Shown here one piece after another: positions 1 through 6,932 of a stretch of DNA of 7,066 nt. Both the position numbers and the translations under genes were made by a program. The DNA is from an uncultured bacterium (GTDB lineage Bacteria; Actinomycetota; Coriobacteriia; Coriobacteriales; Coriobacteriaceae), in the NCBI GenBank assembly GCA_905215945.1, contig CAJMRZ010000072.1, positions 1 through 7,066 of the forward strand, read 5' to 3'. The first letter of the stretch is position 1; each line of letters starts with the position of its first letter. The notes beneath the pieces were generated by a model. The model saw only the letters and a list, made by a program, of their open reading frames with translations. It searched no databases and was not told where the DNA came from.

Positions 1-415
1 CGCTGGCTTCACCGGCGGCCTTGAGCAGATAATCAGTCAGCGACGTGGTAGTTGTCTTGCCGTTGGTGCCCGTGATGGCAATCCAATTTTGGGGAGACAA
101 GCGATAGGCAAACTCGGGCTCGCCCATAATCTGAGCGGCATGCTCACGCCCCGCCTTAAAGAAGGACGAGAACTCCGAAATACCCGGGCATGTCACGCAC
201 ACGTCATAGGCGCCCTCGACCTGTTCGGCCCCATAGACAAACGACGCACCAGCAGCCTCGAGCGCACGCGTGGCGTCATTGGGCTCAGAGGTGCCGCCGC
301 CATACACGGTAACGGCGCTTACGCGCTCGGGATGTGCCAGCGCCCAGCGGGCGACATCGAGACCGGATTTGCCCTGACCCAAAACGAGCAGGCTAAAGAC
401 ATCAGCAAGAGGCAT
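1..415 (-). CDS. murD: MurD, UDP-N-acetylmuramoyl-L-alanine:D-glutamate ligase, N-terminal part (cut by window edge)
   Basis: MurD is the cytoplasmic ATP-dependent ligase that adds D-glutamate to UDP-MurNAc-L-Ala, the second amino acid of the peptidoglycan stem. I translated the 138 visible residues by hand from the ATG at 415-413. They show the N-terminal Rossmann-type UDP-binding domain, beginning with VLGQGKSG at residues 11-18 (the family's usual G-x-GKSG turn), a TCPGIS segment at 75-80, GEPEFAYRL near 98-106, and the Mur-ligase ATP-binding P-loop GTNGKTTTT at 116-124 with Lys120. The central ATPase remainder and C-terminal domain lie beyond the left edge; this is window truncation, not a pseudogene. 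The start is well fixed: the mraY stop codon is in the same frame only three codons upstream, with no other start between. The 9-nt gap to mraY and the weak Shine-Dalgarno sequence suggest coupled translation. Confidence 0.93.
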   Translation of the reverse strand, partial: MPLADVFSLLVLGQGKSGLDVARWALAHPERVSAVTVYGGGTSEPNDATRALEAAGASFVYGAEQVEGAYDVCVTCPGISEFSSFFKAGREHAAQIMGEPEFAYRLSPQNWIAITGTNGKTTTTSLTDYLLKAAGEAS

Positions 416-424
416 GAAAGACCA

Positions 425-1444
425 CTATCCCAACTGGAAGAACAAAGCAAGGCCAACGGCACCAAAGGCCGCAGCGATAATCCAAAAACGGATGACGACC
501 TTGGTCTCGGCCCAGCCCTTCTTTTCGAAATGATGATGGATGGGCGCCATAAGGAAGACGCGCTTGTGCGTAAAGTGGAAGTAGACAACCTGAATCATGA
601 CCGACAGGGTCTCAACGATAAACAGGCCGCCGATGATGAGGGAGACGACCTCGGTGTTGGTCATGATGGACGTGCAGGCAAACGCGGCGCCCAGGGCAAG
701 CGAGCCGGTATCGCCCATAAAGATGCTCGCCGGATAGCAGTTGAACCACAGAAAGCCCAAGCAGGCACCGGCACACGCGGTGCAGAAGATGGACAGGTTC
801 ACGTCTCCGTGCAAAAACGCCATGGCAGCCATGGCGAGCATGGCAATCATGGAGGTGCCGCCAGCAAGACCGTCAAGGCCATCGGTCAGGTTCACGGCAT
901 TAGAAAGACCGGCGATCATCAGCCAGCAAAAGACAATGTAGAACCACGGGAACGAAAGGCCGCAGATGGTGGTCGAAAGCACGCCAAGGTCAATCGTCAG
1001 GCCGCCGGGAAAACGAATCTCGGGGGCGACGCCGCACCAGTTGACGGCAAGTACCGTAAAGGTGACACAGATAATGGTTAGGCCGATCATCTTGGCATGA
1101 GGCGTCAGACCGAGCGAGCGCCCGTGCGTAACGGAGGTCAGGTCGTCGATCAGGCCCAGCACGCCGGTCGCCAGCGTGGCGAGCAGCACGAGCACGAGCT
1201 CGGTGGTGAGCTTGCCCATCAGCAGGCAGGTCAGCGAGATCGCGACGAGGATGACAACGCCACCCATGGTGGGCGTTCCCTGCTTAACCAAATGACGCTT
1301 GGGGCCGTCGGCACGAACCTGCTGGCCGATACCCTCGACCTTGAGCAGCTTGATCCACCACGGCATGAGCAGCAGCGCAATGGCAGCGGCGATGCCAAGC
1401 CCCAAAAAAGCCTGATACGTTGGATACGAGGGATTGCCGAACAT
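425..1444 (-). CDS. mraY: MraY, phospho-N-acetylmuramoyl-pentapeptide transferase
   Basis: This integral membrane enzyme transfers phospho-MurNAc-pentapeptide from UDP to undecaprenyl phosphate, making lipid I, the first membrane step of peptidoglycan synthesis. The 339-residue length is normal for the family. Visible signatures are KQGTPTMGG at 54-62, the Asp pair at 100-101 (LGLIDD), NAVNLTDGLDGLAGG at 182-196, GDTGS at 244-248 (Asp245 matches the family's catalytic or Mg-binding Asp), and the PIHHHFE loop at 301-307. Many hydrophobic segments, such as residues 11-35, 62-98 and 119-135, fit the usual ten-helix topology. The ATG follows the murF stop after only three bases (CCC). The nearest Shine-Dalgarno-like GGAAGG (1463-1458) is 13 nt away, so ribosomes finishing murF probably re-initiate here. 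It sits between murF and murD as in most dcw clusters. Confidence 0.97.
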   Translation of the reverse strand: MFGNPSYPTYQAFLGLGIAAAIALLLMPWWIKLLKVEGIGQQVRADGPKRHLVKQGTPTMGGVVILVAISLTCLLMGKLTTELVLVLLATLATGVLGLIDDLTSVTHGRSLGLTPHAKMIGLTIICVTFTVLAVNWCGVAPEIRFPGGLTIDLGVLSTTICGLSFPWFYIVFCWLMIAGLSNAVNLTDGLDGLAGGTSMIAMLAMAAMAFLHGDVNLSIFCTACAGACLGFLWFNCYPASIFMGDTGSLALGAAFACTSIMTNTEVVSLIIGGLFIVETLSVMIQVVYFHFTHKRVFLMAPIHHHFEKKGWAETKVVIRFWIIAAAFGAVGLALFFQLG

Positions 1445-1447
1445 GGG

Positions 1448-2872
1448 CTAGCACACACCTTCCACAAAGCGGTCGAGCTCAACAAAGCGGGAACCCTTGA
1501 CCAGTACAACATCATGTTTTTCAAGCGCGCCGCCCATGCGGTCGAGCACCTGCTGATAATCGGAGAACACCTGGATGCGGTCCTCGTCCATGCCCATCAT
1601 GCGCGCGGCATCGGCCATAAGCTGGGCCAGCTCACCACCCACGCACGCCAGCATGTCGAGCTTCTTGGCGGCGGCATAGGCGCCCACGAGCTCATGCATG
1701 CGAGGAGCCTCATCGCCCATCTCGCCCATCTCGCCCAGGATCGCCATGCGAGACCCCGTGCACGAAAGCGAGCACAGCAGATCGAGGCCAGCAGCCATGG
1801 ATTCGGCACTGGCGTTATAGGAATCGTCGATGACGCGGGCACCGCTCTTGGCGCGCTTGATCTCTTGGCGGTGACCGGTGATCGTGAGGCCCCTAAAGGC
1901 AGCATCGATCTGCTCGGGCGTCACGCCCAGGCGATAGGCAACCGCGGCGGCCTTAACGGCATTTGGGACGGACTGCACGCCGGGGATGGCAAGCATGGTA
2001 TCGATCGTCTCACCCTGGCCAAAATCGAGCGTAAAGACCGGACGGCCCTCGTCATCAACACGAACGTCGCGGGCACGGACCTCATCATCGTCCGAGACGC
2101 CGGCCAGCATCACGTCGATACCAGCAGGCTGGGCGAACGTATCGCGAATGAACGGCGTAAAGTCGTCCTCGCCGCCCAAAACCAGCAGCGGCAAGAAGTC
2201 GCCAGCGGCGCACATACCCTGGACAATCTCGGCCTTAGCGCGGGCGATGTTCTCGCGGCTACCCAAAATGCCGATATGAGAGGTACCAATCTTGCTCACG
2301 ATGGCAAGGTTGGGATTGGCGGACTGGGACAGGCGCTCGATCTCGTGGAAATGGTTCATGCCCATCTCGAGCACCAGGACCTCGGTATCGGCCGGAGCGG
2401 AAAGCACCGTGAGCGGCATGCCGATCAGGTTATTGAAATTGCCCTTGGTGGCCCAGACACGATAGCGCTTGGCGAGCACAGCGGCTAGCACGTCCTTGGT
2501 CGTCGTCTTGCCGATGGAACCGGTAATGCCAACGACCAGGCAGCCAAGCTCCAGGCGATACGCGTGCGCCAAACGCAGCAGAAACTCCTCGGGATCATCG
2601 GTCAGCAGGATGGCGCATCCTTTGTCCTGCGCCAGCGAGACCAGCTCGGCCTCGGGCTCACGCGTCATCACGACGGCGCCGGCACCCGACTGGACGGCAC
2701 GGGAAGCAAAATCATTGCCGTCGACGTTTTCACCGGGAAAGGCGACGAAAATTGTCCCTTCCTCGACCTGGCGCGAGTCGATAACGCACCCGCGGCATAC
2801 CCGATCGGCTTCTCCCGTCACGGTTCGGGCCCCTGTTGCGGCCACGAGGTTGTTGACGGCGATCTCTATCAT
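1448..2872 (-). CDS. murF: MurF, UDP-N-acetylmuramoyl-tripeptide:D-alanyl-D-alanine ligase
   Basis: MurF is the cytoplasmic ligase that uses ATP to join D-Ala-D-Ala to UDP-MurNAc-tripeptide, completing the pentapeptide that MraY then uses. At 474 residues it has full family length and the three-domain Mur-ligase plan. The N-terminal substrate domain includes IDSRQVEEGTIFVAFPG (31-47). The central ATPase has P-loop ITGSIGKTTTK (116-126), GNFNNLIGMP (144-153), LEMGMNHFHEI (168-178), IGTSHIG (195-201) and AKAEI (212-216), whose Lys213 matches the lysine that is carbamylated in Mur ligases. The C-terminal domain has GHRQE (333-337), DDSYNAS (349-355), LGEMGEMGDEA (379-389) and KGSR (459-462). The start ATG has a good Shine-Dalgarno sequence, AGGGGAG at 2884-2878, five nt upstream. 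murE does not precede it; a 127-bp gap separates it from ftsI, so it may have its own transcription input. Confidence 0.96.
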   Translation of the reverse strand: MIEIAVNNLVAATGARTVTGEADRVCRGCVIDSRQVEEGTIFVAFPGENVDGNDFASRAVQSGAGAVVMTREPEAELVSLAQDKGCAILLTDDPEEFLLRLAHAYRLELGCLVVGITGSIGKTTTKDVLAAVLAKRYRVWATKGNFNNLIGMPLTVLSAPADTEVLVLEMGMNHFHEIERLSQSANPNLAIVSKIGTSHIGILGSRENIARAKAEIVQGMCAAGDFLPLLVLGGEDDFTPFIRDTFAQPAGIDVMLAGVSDDDEVRARDVRVDDEGRPVFTLDFGQGETIDTMLAIPGVQSVPNAVKAAAVAYRLGVTPEQIDAAFRGLTITGHRQEIKRAKSGARVIDDSYNASAESMAAGLDLLCSLSCTGSRMAILGEMGEMGDEAPRMHELVGAYAAAKKLDMLACVGGELAQLMADAARMMGMDEDRIQVFSDYQQVLDRMGGALEKHDVVLVKGSRFVELDRFVEGVC

Positions 2873-2999
2873 TGCAGCTCCCCTGTAAACCTAATAATGC
2901 TATCGGCGTATTGTATCCCAGTGCCATGCGCGCGTGGTGCAGGGCATGTGAACACCCCTCATATGGGACAACAAACCACGCCCCAAAGATTGTAACCCC
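2873..2999 (-). other. Non-coding gap between ftsI and murF, at the usual site of murE
   Basis: This 127-bp spacer is the longest inside the cluster. On the coding strand it holds a TACAAT hexamer (2915-2910) that could be a -10 element, but no convincing -35 at 16-18 bp. It also has an imperfect inverted repeat (2921-2940), and the murF Shine-Dalgarno sequence AGGGGAG at 2884-2878. I see no U-rich terminator and no recognisable remnant of a murE reading frame. An internal promoter for murF is possible but unproven. Confidence 0.4.
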
Positions 3000-4865
3000 C
3001 TACTTCGTGCGCGGGATACCCAGCACGTCGAGCGCGTTGGCCATAATGGACTGGAACGGCACCGCAGCGGCATCTGAGCCGCTCGGCGTTCCGTCGAGCG
3101 TGATATAGCACAGCACCTTGGGCGATTGTGCCGGTGCAAAGCCCATAAAGGACGACATGTAGTTCTCCTTGAGGTAGCCGCCGTTCTCGTCGGCACGTTC
3201 GGCCGTACCGGTCTTACCCGCCACGTCATAGCCGTCAACCGCGCCGCCAACGCCCGTTCCCTCGGACACGACCGTCTGCATGCACGATGTCACCTGGGAT
3301 GCGGCGTCCTCCGAAATCGCGCGCTCGCCTTCGCCCCAGTCCTTCTCGTCGCCTTTGCTGGACTTATAGAAGTGCGGGGTCATCATCACGCCGCCGTTGG
3401 CGATGCCGCCCACGGCACGTGCGATCTCAATCGGCGAGACGGACAGCGCCTGTCCAAAGCTCATCGAACCCAGCGTGGCGCCGTCATACTGGTCACGCTC
3501 CTTGACGATGCCCAGGCTCTCGCCCGGAAAATCGACACCGGAGCTGTGACCTATGCCCCACTTGTCCACATAGGCGGCAAAGTCATCCGCACCGATCTTG
3601 CGCCCCACCAGGACAAAGCCCACGTTGGACGAACGGCGCATCATCTCGCGCACATCCATGGTCATGGCATAGTCGCGCTTGTCGGCATCGGTGACGGTAT
3701 CGTCACCCACCTTGATGCTCGCCGGCACCTCAAACGACGTACTCGATCGCACGACGCCCAAGTCGAAGCCGGCGCCCGCCACGAGCGTCTTAAAAACCGA
3801 GCCGGGCTCGTAGGCGTCGGTGACCAGGCGCAAGTTCATATCCTCGGTCTTGGCGTTTTCCAGATCGGTCTGGTCGTAGGTCGGGTACGAGCAGGCGGCG
3901 AGAATTTCACCAGTCGTGGGGTCGGTGACCAAAGCCGAGCCGTTCTTGGCCTTTGTCTTCTCGACAGCCTCCGCCAAAGCATCCTCAGCCGCTCGCTGCA
4001 TATTGACGTCGAGCGTCGTCACGATGTCAACGCCGTCGACCGCAGCCACCTTTTTATAGGCACCGCCCGCGATATAGCTGCCGTCCCTCGCGCGCTCGCG
4101 CACGAGGGTACCATTCGTGCCGGTCAGAAGCTTGTTGTATTGCTTTTCGAGACCCGTCAAGCCGTCGTTGTCTACATTCACTACACCCAGCACCTGCGAT
4201 GCCAGATTGCCGTATGGATATACGCGCTTCATGGCCTGCTCAAAAAGCACGCCGGGCAGGTTCTTCTTCTCCAGCGCCGCAGCATCGTCTTCGTCCACTT
4301 GGCGCTTGATATACACCCAGGTGCCATCGGACTCGACGAGCTTGCGGCAGGTCTTTTTATCGATTCCAGTTGCCTTGACCAGCGCCGACACCGTCTTGTC
4401 AACATCCTCGACAAGCTGCGGGTTCACGGCGATGTTGCGACATTCGACCGACGACGCCAGCACGTTACCGTTGCGGTCGTAGATGGTGCCGCGTTTGGCA
4501 TAGAGGGTCTGTGCAAGCAGGCGGCGCGCATCGGCACGCTCGCGCAGTTTATCGGCTTCGACAATTTGATAGTCGGCAAGGCGAAAGACGCCCAAGCCCA
4601 AACCAAGCCCGATGAAGCCCATGATGGCTTTGCGGCGAGGCAGAGGCGCGCCTGTGAGCCATTCGGTCGACGAACTCTTGCGCGACCTGGTGTTATGCAC
4701 TTGAGGGCCGCCCGAGCCGCGAAGTCGCGACGCCGGGTCGTTGCCACGGGACTGCCCGGCGTTGTAAGATTGCCGACCCGTTCCTTGATAACCAGAACGT
4801 CCCCGCGACGAGGGACGTCCAGAACCGCGGCCCCCATCGGAACCGCGGCGATAGTCATTTGTCAT
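3000..4865 (-). CDS. ftsI: FtsI-type class B penicillin-binding protein (septal transpeptidase)
   Basis: This bitopic membrane enzyme cross-links peptidoglycan at the division septum and is the beta-lactam target PBP2b/PBP3 of other bacteria. The 621 residues show a cytoplasmic tail of about 79 residues rich in Gly, Arg and Ser; one membrane segment at about 80-97; and a dimerisation/pedestal domain with RGTIYDRNG (125-133) and GLTGLE (235-240). The transpeptidase domain has all three active-site motifs: SVFK (356-359, catalytic Ser356), SSN (412-414) and KTG (551-553). GGYLKENYMSSFMGFAP (562-578) is typical of FtsI. There are no C-terminal PASTA domains. The gene follows ftsL after 17 nt, with only a weak Shine-Dalgarno sequence, so coupling is likely. 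The gene is intact. The exact start is slightly uncertain because the tail is low-complexity, but no other start is better supported. The name pbpB would be equally apt. Confidence 0.95.
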   Translation of the reverse strand: MTNDYRRGSDGGRGSGRPSSRGRSGYQGTGRQSYNAGQSRGNDPASRLRGSGGPQVHNTRSRKSSSTEWLTGAPLPRRKAIMGFIGLGLGLGVFRLADYQIVEADKLRERADARRLLAQTLYAKRGTIYDRNGNVLASSVECRNIAVNPQLVEDVDKTVSALVKATGIDKKTCRKLVESDGTWVYIKRQVDEDDAAALEKKNLPGVLFEQAMKRVYPYGNLASQVLGVVNVDNDGLTGLEKQYNKLLTGTNGTLVRERARDGSYIAGGAYKKVAAVDGVDIVTTLDVNMQRAAEDALAEAVEKTKAKNGSALVTDPTTGEILAACSYPTYDQTDLENAKTEDMNLRLVTDAYEPGSVFKTLVAGAGFDLGVVRSSTSFEVPASIKVGDDTVTDADKRDYAMTMDVREMMRRSSNVGFVLVGRKIGADDFAAYVDKWGIGHSSGVDFPGESLGIVKERDQYDGATLGSMSFGQALSVSPIEIARAVGGIANGGVMMTPHFYKSSKGDEKDWGEGERAISEDAASQVTSCMQTVVSEGTGVGGAVDGYDVAGKTGTAERADENGGYLKENYMSSFMGFAPAQSPKVLCYITLDGTPSGSDAAAVPFQSIMANALDVLGIPRTK

Positions 4866-4882
4866 ACTCAGCTACCGTCTTG

Positions 4883-5353
4883 CTACTGAGCGGTCGCGGT
4901 CGCGTTGGCGCCCGCGGCTGCATCCTGCGAAAAGTCAAGTGTAACGCTCTCGCTGGGCTCCACCATGCCATAAGCGCCCGCAAGGTCGCGAATGCGCGTG
5001 TCGGCGCCATAGACCGAATGCATGACCTCCAGGTCGGAGCTCTCATCGGTCGCTTTTTCGAGCGTGTTGGTAAGCTCGGCGTTGCTGTTGAGCACCTGGG
5101 CCGTAACGCCGGCGAGCGCCACGCGGGCGACGCCGATCGTCATGAAGATAGCCGCAATGATGCAAAACGTTTTAAGAACGCTCATGAAAACCGGGCTTAC
5201 CGCCTGGTTTGCCTGACGGCCCGCGCCCGTGTAGACATCAAAGCGCGGCGTGCGCTGCTCACGGGGAGCAACGGGGGCCTGCGGCGTCTCACGATAGGCG
5301 GGCATGGCGTTCATATCATAGGCGAGTGCTGCGCTTGAAGTGTTGTAGCCCAT
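4883..5353 (-). CDS. ftsL: FtsL-like bitopic cell division protein
   Basis: This small membrane protein probably acts in the FtsL/FtsB(DivIC)/FtsQ complex that recruits and activates FtsW-FtsI at the septum. It has 156 residues: a cytoplasmic part of about 55 residues rich in Pro, Ala and Arg; a single membrane segment at about 57-82 (VLKTFCIIAAIFMTIGVARV and beyond); a short extracytoplasmic helix with heptad-like character at about 85-112; then RIRDLAGAYGMVEPS (120-134). The last resembles the R-I-x-x-x-A-x-x-x-G-M-x-x-P segment common to FtsL and DivIC proteins. The Asp/Ala-rich end looks disordered. FtsL sequences diverge strongly, so the call rests on topology, this segment and position between rsmH and ftsI. 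The start has a good Shine-Dalgarno sequence, GGGAGG at 5368-5363, nine nt before the ATG. DivIC is the main alternative name. Confidence 0.85.
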   Translation of the reverse strand: MGYNTSSAALAYDMNAMPAYRETPQAPVAPREQRTPRFDVYTGAGRQANQAVSPVFMSVLKTFCIIAAIFMTIGVARVALAGVTAQVLNSNAELTNTLEKATDESSDLEVMHSVYGADTRIRDLAGAYGMVEPSESVTLDFSQDAAAGANATATAQ

Positions 5354-5362
5354 GATATGCCG

Positions 5363-5422
5363 CCTCCCATCCCGAGTACGTTGGTAGTGTGTTTAAGCTT
5401 CGTTTATGGTGCGAGCGGGAGG
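5363..5422 (-). promoter_or_regulatory. ftsL ribosome binding site with a complementary upstream segment
   Basis: The Shine-Dalgarno sequence GGGAGG of ftsL (5368-5363) has a perfect six-base complement, CCTCCC (5422-5417), 48 nt upstream in the same 90-nt intergenic leader. A seventh G-U pair is possible. Pairing would hide the ribosome binding site. The match is seen in the sequence; a regulatory role is inference, and a long loop plus a short stem keeps confidence low. Confidence 0.3.
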
Positions 5423-5443
5423 TCCAATATCGCGCGGTCGCGC

Positions 5444-6409
5444 CTACAGACGCTGCGCCACGCGGATTTTGGCTGATCTCGCCCGAGGGTTGCGCTCAAC
5501 CTCATCAGGCTGGGCAACCAAGGGTTTGCGGGTGATGACCTTGAGTATCGGCACGTTGCCGCACACGCACACCGGAATCTCCGGCGGACACGTGCACCCC
5601 TGGCTCATCTCCTTAAAGTGGTTCTTTACGATACGGTCCTCGAGCGAGTGATACGAGATGACGCAGATACGTCCGCCCGGGTTGAGCCACCTGGTGGCGG
5701 CATCAAGCCCTCGTTCGAGCACATCGAGCTCGTGATTGACCTCGATGCGAATGGCCTGGAAACTTTTCTTGGCCGGGTGTCCACCATGCCGACGAGCGGC
5801 AGCCGGGATACCCGCCTTGATGATCTCGACAAATTGGCCGGTGGTTTCGATCGGTTCTTGCTCGCGGCGGCGCACGATCTCGCGCGCGATCTGCGAGGCG
5901 AACTTCTCTTCGCCGTAGACGCGTAGAATCCGGGCGAGGTCGTGTTCGTTATAGGTGTTGATGACCTCAGCTGCGTTTAAGGTGTTATTACCCGGATCCA
6001 TCCGCATGTCCAATGGGGCGTCCTCGTTATACGAAAAGCCCCTGCCAGGGATATCGAGTTGCGGTGACGAAACGCCCAAATCGAACAGGAAGCCATCGAC
6101 CCCGGGCACCTCGGCCGAGCAAAGCAGCTCGTCCAAGTCGCCGAAGTTGCCCTTCAGCAGCTGGTGCGGAACGCCGGGAACCTCGCGGTCCAGACGGGCG
6201 CCAGCGGCCTCGAGGGCCATGTCGTCCTGATCGACGCCGAGCAAAAGGCCCGTCTCCCCCACCTGCGCGGCCATCTTTACCGAATGGCCGGCACCGCCAA
6301 GGGTGCAATCGCAGACAACGGAGCCGCTCTTTAGCCGCAGCGACTCAAGCACTTCGCCGAGCATGACAGGTTCATGCCGATATTCTTGTGTCAAGATCCC
6401 ACGCTCCAT
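5444..6409 (-). CDS. rsmH: RsmH (MraW), 16S rRNA m4C1402 N4-methyltransferase
   Basis: RsmH uses S-adenosylmethionine to methylate N4 of cytidine 1402 in 16S rRNA, at the ribosomal P site. The 321-residue protein has normal length and clear family motifs: HEPVM (12-16), the SAM-binding DCTLGGAGHS (34-43) and GVDQD (58-62), FDLGVSSPQLD (109-119), PLDMRMD (132-138), GEEKFASQIAR (166-176), RIEVNHEL (221-228) and ISYHSLEDRIVK (251-262). A Cys cluster, CTCPPEIPVCVCG (272-284), precedes the conserved NPRARSAKIRV end (307-317). It lies 20 nt after mraZ as usual. The ATG at 6409 has a poor Shine-Dalgarno sequence. An in-frame TTG at 6394-6392 (codon 6) has GGAG nine nt upstream and would give a protein beginning close to TQEYRHEPVM, so the true start may be five codons later. 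Confidence 0.97.
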   Translation of the reverse strand: MERGILTQEYRHEPVMLGEVLESLRLKSGSVVCDCTLGGAGHSVKMAAQVGETGLLLGVDQDDMALEAAGARLDREVPGVPHQLLKGNFGDLDELLCSAEVPGVDGFLFDLGVSSPQLDIPGRGFSYNEDAPLDMRMDPGNNTLNAAEVINTYNEHDLARILRVYGEEKFASQIAREIVRRREQEPIETTGQFVEIIKAGIPAAARRHGGHPAKKSFQAIRIEVNHELDVLERGLDAATRWLNPGGRICVISYHSLEDRIVKNHFKEMSQGCTCPPEIPVCVCGNVPILKVITRKPLVAQPDEVERNPRARSAKIRVAQRL

Positions 6410-6429
6410 CCGTTACCCGTGCCTTGCCC

Positions 6430-6864
6430 TTACGAGAAGAAGAGGTCCAGCAGAGCCTCATCGTCATCGTCCTCATCGGCCGCGGCGCGATCCCAAACCT
6501 CAAGGTGGTCGTAGTTGCCCACAACCGTGACCTCGCGGTCGAGGTTCGCCTGCTTGCGGAGAGACTCGGAAAGACCGATACGACCGGCGCTGTCCACGTC
6601 CATCGACGTGGTGCGCTTGTTGATCGCCCTCATGAGCTTCTGGTCATTAATGTCACGCGGGTTAAAACCCTCGTGGCCCTCACGACCCGCGAAGAGTCCT
6701 TCGACCCACTTATCGAAGGCCTCGGCAGAGAACACGTACAGAGCATCGACATCCAGGGCTTTGAACACGCGAACGTGCTCTCCAAGCTCCTCGCGAAGGG
6801 GTGCAGGCAGGGACAGACGACCTTTTGCATCGAGATTGCGCTCGTATGCACCAGTCATTCCCAT
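6430..6864 (-). CDS. mraZ: MraZ, transcriptional regulator of the dcw cluster
   Basis: MraZ is a ring-forming DNA-binding protein with two SpoVT/AbrB-type half-domains; in E. coli it binds repeats upstream of its own promoter and represses the dcw operon. The 144 residues show both halves: YERNLDAKGRLSLPAPLR (7-24) and the second copy MDVDSAGRIGLSESLRKQANL (88-108), followed by VTVVGNYDHLEVWD (112-125). The conserved D-x-K/A-GR turn appears twice. The end is unusual: an acidic run DEDDDDE (130-136) closes with the hydrophobic ALLDLFFS. The ATG at 6864 is chosen over the one at 6858 because GGGGAGG (6877-6871) lies six nt upstream of it. As first gene of the cluster, downstream of a strong promoter with repeated boxes, it probably regulates itself. 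Confidence 0.96.
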   Translation of the reverse strand: MGMTGAYERNLDAKGRLSLPAPLREELGEHVRVFKALDVDALYVFSAEAFDKWVEGLFAGREGHEGFNPRDINDQKLMRAINKRTTSMDVDSAGRIGLSESLRKQANLDREVTVVGNYDHLEVWDRAAADEDDDDEALLDLFFS

Positions 6865-6870
6865 GTGCGC

Positions 6871-6877
6871 CCTCCCC
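6871..6877 (-). promoter_or_regulatory. mraZ ribosome binding site
   Basis: GGGGAGG on the coding strand lies six nt before the ATG at 6864. It is the strongest Shine-Dalgarno match of the cluster and decides the start of mraZ against the second ATG two codons later. Confidence 0.85.
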
Positions 6878-6900
6878 TCGGTTACTCAGATGGCACGTAC

Positions 6901-6917
6901 GCGGGGAACCACCCCGC
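6901..6917 (-). repeat. Inverted repeat in the mraZ leader, copy 2 of the GGGGYGGTTCCCC element
   Basis: The coding strand reads GCGGGGTGGTTCCCCGC: perfect six-base arms around TGGTT. It shares its 13-base core with the element at 6938-6954, except for T in place of C. It lies roughly 10-26 nt after the predicted transcription start, so it could be an operator, an RNA hairpin with a GC-only stem, or both. Confidence 0.7.
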
Positions 6918-6932
6918 CTGTCGACGTCATCA

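Noticed and set aside
89..1081. 330-codon open frame on the plus strand opposite mraY and murD
   Set aside because: Antisense shadow with Lys/Gly/Asp-rich low-complexity protein and no good ribosome binding site or domain.
1097..2488. 463-codon open frame on the plus strand opposite murF and mraY
   Set aside because: Antisense to two certain genes; composition is that of a mirror frame and it crosses the murF-mraY junction without any family motif.
2910..2915. TACAAT as a confident murF promoter
   Set aside because: No acceptable -35 box at 16-18 bp and no extended -10, so it is only mentioned as a possibility.
2921..2940. Imperfect inverted repeat GTGCCATGCGCGCGTGGTGC as a terminator after ftsI
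   Set aside because: Arms match at only seven of ten positions, there is almost no loop, and no T run follows on either strand.
3126..4889. 587-codon open frame on the plus strand opposite ftsI
   Set aside because: It lies antisense to a gene with all transpeptidase motifs, has no recognisable domain, and is His/Arg/Ala-rich as expected from the reverse strand of GC-biased codons.
5431..5443. CGCG-rich palindrome after rsmH as a terminator
   Set aside because: The stem is only four pairs with no U run, and the next gene ftsL belongs to the same operon.
5558..5596. Cys cluster in RsmH as a novel zinc site
   Set aside because: CxCP...CxCG near the C-terminus is, as I recall, common among RsmH proteins of Gram-positive bacteria, so it is not a peculiarity of this gene.
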